NCBI GenBank assembly: GCA_019509685.1
Contig: JAEKLU010000138.1
Span: 1 to 10,199 of the forward strand
DNA from: Mesorhizobium sp.
Lineage (GTDB): Bacteria > Pseudomonadota > Alphaproteobacteria > Rhizobiales > Rhizobiaceae
DNA: 10,199 nucleotides
Direction of reading: 5' to 3'
The translations under genes were made by a program, and so were the position numbers. Of this stretch, positions 1 through 5,845 are shown piece after piece. Under the pieces are notes generated by a model that did no database searches, was not told where the DNA came from, and saw only the letters and a list, made by a program, of their open reading frames with translations. Every line of letters starts with the position of its first letter. Position 1 is the first letter of the stretch.

Positions 1-25
1 GTGAACTGACCCCATAAAGTTGGAC
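1..25 (+). repeat. Terminal inverted repeat, orfB-proximal end
   Basis: This 25-bp sequence begins gtgaactgacccc and ends aaagttggac. It is the inverted copy of 1404-1428 with two adjacent differences: AT at positions 14-15 here, where the other end has CG in the same orientation. By convention this is the right end (IRR), because it lies downstream of the transposase genes. Confidence 0.93.
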
Positions 26-28
26 GGT

Positions 29-856
29 TCATTGAGCTGGTCGATTTAAGGGCTGGGTCCTGTATTGCACAGGGGCCAGCCCTTTCAGTTTCAGTTTGAT
101 GCGGCGATGGTTGTAATAGTCGATGTAACGCACGATGGCCGTCTCGAGGCTTTCGACAGTTTCGAACTTTTCCGGATGGAAGAGCTCGGACTTGAGGGTG
201 GCAAAGAAGCTCTCCATCGGTGCATTGTCGAGACAATTGCCCTTGCGTGACATGCTCTGTCGGAGGCCTCTGGCTTCCAGCCTGCGCTGGAATGCCGGCA
301 TCTGGTACTGCCATCCCTGGTCGGAATGCAGGATCGGCCGTTCGTCCTCATTGAGTCGTGCGAAGGCCTTGGTCAGCATATTGTTCACCAGTTTGAAGCG
401 TGGCCGCTGTGCAGTCTCGAAGGCGACGATCTCGCCATTGTAGAGATCCATGACCGGGGACAGATAGAGCTTGTCGCCGGCCAGGCTGAACTCCGTCACG
501 TCGGTCACCCATTTGCGGTTGGCACGCTCGGCGCTGAACTTGCGCTGCAACAGATCAGGAGCGGTTCGCCCAACCTCGCCTCTGTAGGAACGATACTTTT
601 TCGGCCTGACCAGCGACTTCAATTCCATCCCGGCCATCAGGCTCTGGACGGTCTTGTGGTTGACGCGTTGACCCTGCCGACGCAGTTGCGCGGTCACCCG
701 GCGATAGCCGTAGCGGCCCTTGTGGTCGTCGAAAATGGCCTTGATCGCCTCCTTCAACGCCGCATGACGGTCCGGGCGCGTCGCTGCTTTCTGTCTATAA
801 TAGAACGTGCTGCGCGGCAGCTTCGCCAGTTCGAGCAGCCCCTCAAGCGGATGCAA
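29..856 (-). CDS. IS3-family transposase OrfB (DDE catalytic domain)
   Basis: This is the catalytic half of the IS3-family transposase, 275 residues from the TTG at 856. In vivo it is most likely made mainly as the C-terminal part of OrfAB after -1 frameshifting at 919-925. The retroviral-integrase-type core is complete: D119 in WVTDVTEF, D179 in HSDQGWQYQ and E215 in NAPMESFF. The last two are 35 residues apart, the classical DD(35)E spacing. The family signature YYNHRRIKLKLKG follows near 248-260. An HTH_21-like region lies upstream at about residues 35-90 (GRYGYRRV...NHKTV). No frameshift or premature stop is visible. Independent initiation at the TTG is uncertain because no strong Shine-Dalgarno sequence precedes it. 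Confidence 0.93.
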   Translation of the reverse strand: MHPLEGLLELAKLPRSTFYYRQKAATRPDRHAALKEAIKAIFDDHKGRYGYRRVTAQLRRQGQRVNHKTVQSLMAGMELKSLVRPKKYRSYRGEVGRTAPDLLQRKFSAERANRKWVTDVTEFSLAGDKLYLSPVMDLYNGEIVAFETAQRPRFKLVNNMLTKAFARLNEDERPILHSDQGWQYQMPAFQRRLEARGLRQSMSRKGNCLDNAPMESFFATLKSELFHPEKFETVESLETAIVRYIDYYNHRRIKLKLKGLAPVQYRTQPLNRPAQ

Positions 857-861
857 TGGCC

Positions 862-1383
862 TTAACGCCTGGACGGCTTGCGCTTTTTGGGCACCTGTCC
901 TTGCGCTAAGGCCTTCAGTTTTTTTAGGTAGTCGTTCTCCATCCGCAGATGCTTCAGCTCAGCCAGCAGTTCTTCACGGCTTTTGGCCTCGTCATTGGCT
1001 GCAACAGGCACTGTGGGGGCCGGCGGCTTTGACATGGGGCGTCCTCTGGGACGAGGCCCAAGCGCCTCTATCCCGCCCGCATGATAGCGCTTCTCCCAGC
1101 CCGCCAGGCAACCGGCATTGCGGATATTGAACAACGCTGCAGTCTGGCGATACGGCAGACCTTCTTCCCACATCCGCTCAAGCACTGACAGCTTGAACGC
1201 TGCGTCGTAACGACCGTACTTGCTCGATAGCCCGGCATCACCATGCGCCTGGTACAACGCAACCCACTTGCGAACAGTCGCCGCGTCAATTCCATGCTTC
1301 GACGCCGCGCTCGCAAAGCTCTCGGCCCCGCACAAATAGCTATCGACAACCGAGCGCTTGAAACTCGCACCGTGTTTGGACAT
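862..1383 (-). CDS. IS3-family transposase OrfA (DNA-binding subunit)
   Basis: This 173-residue protein provides the sequence-specific DNA-binding part of the transposase. It has two helix-turn-helix units, at roughly residues 8-45 (with a VRKWVALYQAHG segment typical of IS150-type OrfA) and 60-100. A leucine-zipper-like heptad stretch follows near residues 135-160 (ELKHLRMENDYLKKLKAL). The length matches IS150-group OrfA proteins. It starts at the ATG at 1383, with GGGGG 6 nt upstream. The frame ends at a TAA at 862-864, just before orfB. An A7 run at 919-925, in codons for LKK near the C-terminus, allows a -1 shift into orfB to make the fused OrfAB transposase. OrfA alone usually acts as a regulator of transposition in this family. 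Confidence 0.92.
   Translation of the reverse strand: MSKHGASFKRSVVDSYLCGAESFASAASKHGIDAATVRKWVALYQAHGDAGLSSKYGRYDAAFKLSVLERMWEEGLPYRQTAALFNIRNAGCLAGWEKRYHAGGIEALGPRPRGRPMSKPPAPTVPVAANDEAKSREELLAELKHLRMENDYLKKLKALAQGQVPKKRKPSRR
919..925 (-). other. Programmed -1 frameshift site (A AAA AAA) in the transposase
   Basis: The minus strand reads CTA AAA AAA CTG in the orfA frame, so the heptamer A AAA AAA is placed correctly for tandem -1 slippage. After the shift the frame runs open from 919 through the TTG at 856 and on to the orfB stop at 29, with no stop codon between. The predicted fusion is about 451 residues: 155 from OrfA and 296 from the orfB frame. IS150 uses a comparable A-rich slippery site. 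Frameshift efficiency cannot be judged from sequence. Confidence 0.8.
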
Positions 1384-1388
1384 GCAAA

Positions 1389-1420
1389 ACCCCCGAAGGT
1401 TGTGTCCAACTTTCGGGGGT
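1389..1420 (-). promoter_or_regulatory. Hairpin that would mask the orfA ribosome-binding site
   Basis: On the minus strand acccccgaa (1420-1412) is perfectly complementary to ttcgggggt (1397-1389), giving a 9-bp stem with a 14-nt loop. The 3' arm holds GGGGG, the only Shine-Dalgarno-like run before the orfA ATG, at a spacing of 6 nt. RNA entering from outside the element would contain both arms. RNA starting inside the terminal repeat would lack the 5' arm. Hairpins that protect insertion sequences from external transcription are known in IS10, IS50 and IS30. Its operation here is inferred. Confidence 0.6.
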
Positions 1421-1428
1421 CAGTTCAC
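1404..1428 (-). repeat. Terminal inverted repeat, orfA-proximal end
   Basis: This is the partner of 1-25 and the conventional left end (IRL), upstream of orfA. Read on the minus strand it contains acccccgaa. Those bases also form the 5' arm of a hairpin with the orfA ribosome-binding region (see 1389-1420). Confidence 0.93.
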
Positions 1429-1497
1429 TTTGCCCGGGCTTTTCTTTTGCCATCCGGCAGCCTACCTCTGCCTCGACCCTTTTCGTTTTGTTTTGAC

Positions 1498-1565
1498 GCA
1501 ATTCCGGACGGAGAGTTACGGCGAAGTCGCCGAACTTGACCGCTTCACACTTTTCCTGGAATTGC
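1498..1565. repeat. Palindromic intergenic repeat, RIME-like
   Basis: Perfect outer arms gcaattcc (1498-1505) and ggaattgc (1558-1565) enclose the segment cgcttcacacttttcct. This resembles a short palindromic repeat that I recall from many Mesorhizobium intergenic regions. Inside it is a second hairpin (agtt-a-cggcga / tcgccg-aact, about 1513-1535). I do not recall that hairpin in the usual version, so it may be an insertion. The repeat lies between the insertion sequence and gor, ending about 19 bp before the gor ATG. The family assignment is from memory; the palindrome itself is seen directly. Confidence 0.5.
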
Positions 1566-1584
1566 TCTAGCTCGGGAGCTTCGT

Positions 1585-2973
1585 ATGGCCGGTTACGACT
1601 ATGATCTTTTCGTCATCGGCGGCGGCTCCGGCGGGGTGCGGGCAGCCAGGGTGGCCGCAGCATTGGGCAAGCGCGTCGCCATCGCCGAGGAGTACCGCTT
1701 CGGCGGTACCTGCGTTATTCGCGGCTGCGTGCCGAAGAAGCTCTATGTCTATGCTTCGCAATTTCCCGAGCATTTCGCCGACGCCGCCGGCTATGGCTGG
1801 ACGGTGCCGGAGGCGAGCTTCGACTGGCCGACGCTTGTCGCCAACAAGGACAAGGAGATCGCCCGGCTCGAGGCCATCTACAAGCGCAATGTCGAGGGCG
1901 CCGGCGGCGAGACGTTTCATTCGCGCGCTGTGCTTGTCGATCCGCACAGCATCTATCTGGTCGCCGAGGACCGCACCGTCAGCGCCGACCAGATCCTGAT
2001 CGCCACCGGCGGCCGTCCGGCGGCGCATCCGGCGCTGCCCGGCCACGAATATTGCATCTTCTCCAACGAAGCTTTCGACCTCAAGCAACTGCCGAAGGCG
2101 ATCATGATCGAGGGCGGCGGCTACATCGCTGTCGAATTCGCCAACATCTTCCATGGTCTGGGCGTCGACACCACGCTGGTCTATCGCGGCAAGGAGATCC
2201 TCTCGCGCTTCGACATGGACCTGCGCCATACGCTGCATGAGACCATGGAGAAGAAGGGCATCAAGATTCTTTGCCACGCCGTGTCTGAGTCGGTGCGCAA
2301 GCGGCCGGACGGCAGGCTCGACGCGCTGGTCACCGGCGGCAAGGTGCTGACGGTAGACCAGGTCATGCTGGCCATCGGGCGCATCCCCAACACCGAGAAT
2401 ATGGGCCTGGAAGGCATCGGCGTCGAACTCGGCAAGACCGGCGCGATTACCGTCGACGACTATTCGCGTACCAACATCGGCAACATCTGGGCGATCGGCG
2501 ACGTCACCAACCGCGTGCAACTGACGCCGGTCGCGATCCATGAGGCGATGTGCTTCATCGAAACCGCCTTCAAGAACAACCCGACCGCGCCTGACCACGA
2601 CACCATCCCGACGGCTGTGTTCTCGCAACCGGAGATCGGCACCGTCGGCCTGTCGGAGGACGAGGCGGTCAAGCGCTTTGCGGATATCGAGATCTATCGC
2701 GCGTCCTTCCGCCCGATGCGGCACACGCTGTCCGGCCGTGACGAGAAGATGCTGATGAAACTGGTGGTCGACGGCGCCACAAGAAAAGTCATCGGCGCGC
2801 ATGTTCTCGGGCCGGATGCCGGTGAGATGGCGCAACTGCTCGGCATTCCGCTGAAGGCGGGGCTGACCAAGGACGATTTCGACCGCACCATGGCCGTGCA
2901 TCCGACCGCGGCGGAAGAACTCGTCACCATGTACAAGCCGACATATCGCGTCAAAGATGGTCAGCGCGTCTGA
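1585..2973 (+). CDS. gor: Glutathione-disulfide reductase
   Basis: This cytoplasmic FAD flavoenzyme reduces oxidised glutathione with NADPH. The 462-residue length is normal for the family. The FAD-binding GGGSGG is at residues 12-17. The redox-active disulfide is C43/C48 in GGTCVIRGCVPKKL. The NADPH-binding Rossmann motif GGGYIAVEFA is at 177-186. It is followed by R201 and R208, basic residues in the region that favours NADPH over NADH. The second FAD motif IWAIGDVTNR is at 301-310. The interface motif with catalytic H439 and its partner E444 (HPTAAEE) is near the C-terminus. The ATG at 1585 has GGGAG 6 nt upstream. The gene is followed 29 nt later by a serine hydrolase on the same strand, so the two are probably cotranscribed. 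The insertion sequence ends only 156 bp upstream and may have cut gor off from an earlier upstream gene or promoter. No strong sigma-70 promoter is obvious in the spacer. Confidence 0.96.
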   Translation: MAGYDYDLFVIGGGSGGVRAARVAAALGKRVAIAEEYRFGGTCVIRGCVPKKLYVYASQFPEHFADAAGYGWTVPEASFDWPTLVANKDKEIARLEAIYKRNVEGAGGETFHSRAVLVDPHSIYLVAEDRTVSADQILIATGGRPAAHPALPGHEYCIFSNEAFDLKQLPKAIMIEGGGYIAVEFANIFHGLGVDTTLVYRGKEILSRFDMDLRHTLHETMEKKGIKILCHAVSESVRKRPDGRLDALVTGGKVLTVDQVMLAIGRIPNTENMGLEGIGVELGKTGAITVDDYSRTNIGNIWAIGDVTNRVQLTPVAIHEAMCFIETAFKNNPTAPDHDTIPTAVFSQPEIGTVGLSEDEAVKRFADIEIYRASFRPMRHTLSGRDEKMLMKLVVDGATRKVIGAHVLGPDAGEMAQLLGIPLKAGLTKDDFDRTMAVHPTAAEELVTMYKPTYRVKDGQRV

Positions 2974-3002
2974 CTTTTGCTCGACCGTCAATGGAGTGGT
3001 TC

Positions 3003-4163
3003 ATGTCCGTCCCCGGCTCCGCACCGCTCGATCATGAGTTTGGCGGACGCGTCAATCAGGTCGTAGACAAGGCCGTCGAGGAGGGACGCATTGTCGGCGC
3101 CGTGATCCTCGTTGCCCGGCGCGGCGAAATCCTCTACGGCCGCGCTGCCGGCCTGGCCGACCGCGAAGCGAGGAAAGCGATGACTCCGGACGCGATCTTC
3201 CGGCTTGCCTCCGTTACCAAGCCGGTCGTCGCGACCGCCGCTCTTGCCCTTGTCGAAGCCGGCGTGATTGGCCTCGATGATCCCTTGGCGAAGTTTATTC
3301 CGGAATTCCGGCCGAAGCTGGCGGATGGCAGCGAGCCCGCCATCACCATCCGCCAGTTGCTGACGCACACTGCTGGCCTTGACTACCGTTTCCGCCAGGC
3401 GGCGGACGGGCCCTATCATCGCGCCGATGTCTCCGACGGTCTCGACCAGCCTGGCCTTTCCATGGCCGAGAATCTCCGCCGCATCGCCTCGGTGCCGCTG
3501 TCCTGCTTGCCGGGAACGGGTTGGGGCTACTCGGTGGCCATGGATATGCTCGGTGAAGCCATGGCGAGGGCCACGGGCACGTCCCTGCCGGAACTGGTCG
3601 ATCGCCTTGTCATCCAGCCGCTCGGCATGCATGACGCCGCCTTTGCCGTGCGCGACCGGTCCCGGCTGGTGACGCCCTACGCCGATGGACCCGGCAAGGC
3701 CGTTCCGATGGGAGAACATCACCGCGTGCCTTTCGGCGATGGTTTCATCTCATATTCGCCTGGCCGTGTCTTCGATCCGACGTCCTTCGCCTCGGGCGGT
3801 ACCGGCATGAACGGCACCGCCAGCGATGTCCTCAAACTGCTCGAAGCGCTGCGTTCGGGCGGCGCGCCGGTCATCCGCCCCGAAACGGCAGCGGCGATGA
3901 CCAAGGACGCCATACCAGACCTTGAAACCACCATGCCCGGCTGGGGCTGGGGGCTCGGCTTTTGCGTTCTGCGCGACCCGCTCGCCGCATCGACGCCCCA
4001 AACCGCCGGCACCTGGCGTTGGGGTGGCGTCTACGGCCATTCCTGGTTCGTGGATCCGGCGTTGGGCCTGACGGTGGTGGCGCTGACCAACACGGCCATC
4101 GCCGGCATGACGGGCGCTTTCCCCGATGCGCTGCGCGATGCCGTCTACGGCAGGCAGGCCTGA
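3003..4163 (+). CDS. Serine hydrolase, class C beta-lactamase / EstB-like family
   Basis: This is a penicillin-binding-protein-fold hydrolase, probably an esterase or peptidase rather than a resistance enzyme. With the start at 3003 it has 386 residues. That ATG has GGAG at 2993-2996, 6 nt upstream. An ATG at 2991 would add four residues, but its codon overlaps that ribosome site and nothing suitable precedes it. The nucleophile motif SVTK (S70, K73) lies in FRLASVTKP. The tyrosine motif is GYSVAMDMLG (Y176), as in EstB-type esterases that have YSV in place of the lactamase YxN. A glycine- and histidine-rich segment WGGVYGHSWFVDP near residue 345 takes the place of the KTG box. There is no signal peptide, so a cytoplasmic location is likely. 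The substrate is unknown. It ends convergently with mgtE. Confidence 0.88.
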   Translation: MSVPGSAPLDHEFGGRVNQVVDKAVEEGRIVGAVILVARRGEILYGRAAGLADREARKAMTPDAIFRLASVTKPVVATAALALVEAGVIGLDDPLAKFIPEFRPKLADGSEPAITIRQLLTHTAGLDYRFRQAADGPYHRADVSDGLDQPGLSMAENLRRIASVPLSCLPGTGWGYSVAMDMLGEAMARATGTSLPELVDRLVIQPLGMHDAAFAVRDRSRLVTPYADGPGKAVPMGEHHRVPFGDGFISYSPGRVFDPTSFASGGTGMNGTASDVLKLLEALRSGGAPVIRPETAAAMTKDAIPDLETTMPGWGWGLGFCVLRDPLAASTPQTAGTWRWGGVYGHSWFVDPALGLTVVALTNTAIAGMTGAFPDALRDAVYGRQA

Positions 4164-4174
4164 GGGAACGGAAG

Positions 4175-4200
4175 CCGCCGCCGGCCATTGCCAGCGGCGG
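4175..4200. terminator. Hairpin between convergent genes, possible bidirectional terminator
   Basis: The sequence ccgccgccggc (4175-4185) pairs with gccagcggcgg (4190-4200) with one mismatch across a 4-nt loop. It sits between the stop of the serine hydrolase (4163) and the stop of mgtE (4208), where a shared terminator would be expected. There is no U-run on either side, so Rho-independent function is uncertain. Confidence 0.5.
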
Positions 4201-4207
4201 AAGATTG

Positions 4208-5572
4208 CTACAGCAGCGTGCCGCGCAAGATGACCAGCGCCACCGAGAAGTAGATCACCAGGCCGGTGACATCGACCAGCGTGGCGACGAACGGCGCCGA
4301 GGCGCTGGCGGGGTCGAAGCCGATGCGCTTCAGCGCGAAGGGCAGCATCGATCCCGACAGGGACCCGAAGGTGACGATGCCGACCAGTGCGGCGCCCACC
4401 GTCGTGGCAATCAGCGGCCAATGCGGGCCATAGTCGTAGAAGCCCATATATTGCCAGAGCGCGATGCGGCAAATGCCGACCACGCCAAGCATGGCACCGA
4501 GCACGAGGCCGGTGGGCAGTTCACGCAACGCCACCCGCCACCAGTCCCGAAGACCGATCTCTCGCAGCGCCAGCGCCCGGATGACCAGGGAGGTCGCTTG
4601 CGAGCCGGAATTGCCGCCGGAGCTCATGATCAGCGGAATGAACAGCGTCAGCACGATCGCTTTTTCCAGCTCACCCTCGTAGCTCTGCATGGCATTGGCC
4701 GTCAGCATCTCACTGATGAACAACGCGCAGAGCCAGCCGCCACGCTTGCGGATCATGGCGAGGAAGCTCATCTTCATATACGGCTCGTCGAGCGCCTCCA
4801 TGCCGCCGAAACGATGCACGTCCTCGGTCGTCTCCTCGATCATCGTGTCGATGATGTCGTCGATGGTGACGATGCCGAGGATCTTGCCATGGTCGACGAC
4901 CGGCAAGGCGAGCAGGTCGTATTTGGAGATGGTCTGCGCCAGGGCCTCGCGGTCGGTCAGCGGCGTCACCGTCACCGGCATGCGGTCGGGCGCCACCGTC
5001 AGGATCGAATCCTCCGCATTGCCGGTGATCAGCCGGCGCAGCCCTGTTGAGCGCAGCAAAAGCTGCGTCTCCGGATCGACGATGTAGATGGCATAGATCG
5101 TCTCGCGGGTACGCTCGACCTTGCGGATGTAGTCGAGCGTGCGGCCGACGGTCCAATCCGCCGGCACGCTGACGAACTCCGTCGTCATGATCGAGGCGGC
5201 GCTGCCTTCCGGATATCCCAGGATGGAAAGCAGCGTGGCGCGCAGGGGTGCTGCAAGCGCGCCGAGCAGTTCCGAGCGGGCCGGTTCCTCCAACTCGCGC
5301 AGGATGTCGGCCGCGCGGTCGACCGACATGGCGGTCAAAAGCTTGCTCGCCTTGGCGCGCGGCAGGTCATCGACCAGTTCCGGCGCGTCTTCGAGCTCCG
5401 GTTGGTCGAAGATCTCGACCAGCCGTTCGAACGGCACGACGCAAAGCAGCTCGATGGCCGTCTCGCGCGATTCATGGTTGAGCGCCTCGACCACGTCGGC
5501 AACGTGGTCGTTGGCAAGGACACGGGCGACGGCTACGGCTTCGTCGTCCAATACGGGTGCGAATTCGTTCAT
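4208..5572 (-). CDS. mgtE: Magnesium transporter MgtE
   Basis: This is a Mg2+-gated channel/transporter of the inner membrane, 454 residues, the usual family length. An N-terminal superhelical domain (about residues 10-130) is followed by a CBS pair (about 131-250, with VDPETQ and LPVVDHGKILGIVTIDDIIDTM), the cytosolic magnesium sensor. A linking helix follows. The membrane domain, with about five helices (about 280-454), has the conserved pore segments PLIMSSGGNSGSQA (313-326) and FVATLVDVTGL. D434 corresponds to the ion-selectivity aspartate of the family. The ATG at 5572 follows AAGGAG with about 7 nt spacing. The gene is convergent with the serine hydrolase and has its own promoter-like sequence at 5711-5738, so it is probably transcribed alone. 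The protein is self-regulating through its CBS sensor. Its leader is described separately. Confidence 0.95.
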   Translation of the reverse strand: MNEFAPVLDDEAVAVARVLANDHVADVVEALNHESRETAIELLCVVPFERLVEIFDQPELEDAPELVDDLPRAKASKLLTAMSVDRAADILRELEEPARSELLGALAAPLRATLLSILGYPEGSAASIMTTEFVSVPADWTVGRTLDYIRKVERTRETIYAIYIVDPETQLLLRSTGLRRLITGNAEDSILTVAPDRMPVTVTPLTDREALAQTISKYDLLALPVVDHGKILGIVTIDDIIDTMIEETTEDVHRFGGMEALDEPYMKMSFLAMIRKRGGWLCALFISEMLTANAMQSYEGELEKAIVLTLFIPLIMSSGGNSGSQATSLVIRALALREIGLRDWWRVALRELPTGLVLGAMLGVVGICRIALWQYMGFYDYGPHWPLIATTVGAALVGIVTFGSLSGSMLPFALKRIGFDPASASAPFVATLVDVTGLVIYFSVALVILRGTLL

Positions 5573-5704
5573 GGCTCACTCCTTGCCGTCCGGCAGGACG
5601 CGAGCCATCAGGTCACGTCAGGCAGACGGCGATTGCGTTCGACTGTGACTGTCGCCAGGCATGGCGCGTTGACCTTTCTGCTCGCGGGTTGGAATTCTGC
5701 GAGC
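5573..5704 (-). promoter_or_regulatory. Structured mgtE leader with three small hairpins
   Basis: The predicted 5' untranslated region can form three hairpins. The first pairs gctcgc/gcgagc (5699-5704 with 5680-5685). The second pairs cgcca/tggcg (5662-5666 with 5653-5657). The third pairs cgtcc/ggacg (5596-5600 with 5587-5591) and ends only a few nucleotides before the AAGGAG of mgtE. The last two share the loop TGCC. I do not recognise an M-box or other named riboswitch. A regulatory role is conjecture. Confidence 0.25.
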
Positions 5705-5710
5705 GGCCGC

Positions 5711-5738
5711 AACATAGGAGTGCTTTTTACCGAGTCAA
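5711..5738 (-). promoter_or_regulatory. Sigma-70-type promoter for mgtE
   Basis: On the minus strand TTGACT (5738-5733, 5 of 6 consensus) is separated by 16 nt from TATGTT (5716-5711, 4 of 6 consensus). The predicted transcript would begin near 5704 and give a leader of about 130 nt before the mgtE ATG. No competing better pair was seen in the 273-bp gap between mgtE and the ABC transporter gene. Confidence 0.5.
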
Positions 5739-5792
5739 TCGCAAAGAGCGCGGAAATCGGCTGAGGGCAGGCCGGATCGCGAGACTGTGATC

Positions 5793-5825
5793 GGCAGCAT
5801 CGGTCGCCGCCCCCTGGTCGCTGCC
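5793..5825. repeat. Inverted repeat downstream of the ABC transporter gene
   Basis: The 6-bp arms ggcagc (5793-5798) and gctgcc (5820-5825) flank a 21-nt GC-rich interval, 21 bp past the stop of the 5846-7840 gene. It could end that transcript, but it has no U-run and a long loop. Termination is only a possibility. Confidence 0.25.
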
Positions 5826-5845
5826 AAATGCTTGGTATGGCTGGC

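Larger units (their letters stand above)
1..1428 (-). mobile_element. Complete IS3-family (IS150-group) insertion sequence
   Basis: The element is bounded by 25-bp terminal inverted repeats at 1-25 and 1404-1428 that match at 23 of 25 positions. It carries two consecutive transposase frames, orfA and orfB, both read from right to left. A -1 frameshift site, a DDE catalytic core and an OrfA with two helix-turn-helix units place it in the IS150 group of the IS3 family. All parts look intact, so it may be active. The left flank lies outside the window, so the target duplication cannot be tested. If the ends are the full 25-bp repeats, the right-hand target bases begin at 1429 (ttt). The family-typical TG...CA termini would instead be positions 2 and 1427. 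The element sits 156 bp upstream of gor and is transcribed away from it. Confidence 0.93.

Noticed and set aside
1567..2991. A long open frame on the minus strand opposite gor
   Set aside because: It is the antisense shadow of a clear glutathione reductase gene in GC-rich DNA. Its translation is low-complexity, rich in D, H, R and G, with no domain.
3003..4163. A beta-lactam resistance gene
   Set aside because: SVTK and YSV fit EstB-type hydrolases. There is no signal peptide for periplasmic export and no clear KTG box, so resistance should not be inferred.
3962..5050. A 362-codon plus-strand frame opposite mgtE
   Set aside because: mgtE on the other strand has full domain evidence. This frame is rich in Q, R, H and D and has no recognisable motif.
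5573..5704. M-box (ykoK) magnesium riboswitch upstream of mgtE
   Set aside because: I could not find the conserved M-box core or its helix layout. Only small independent hairpins are visible.
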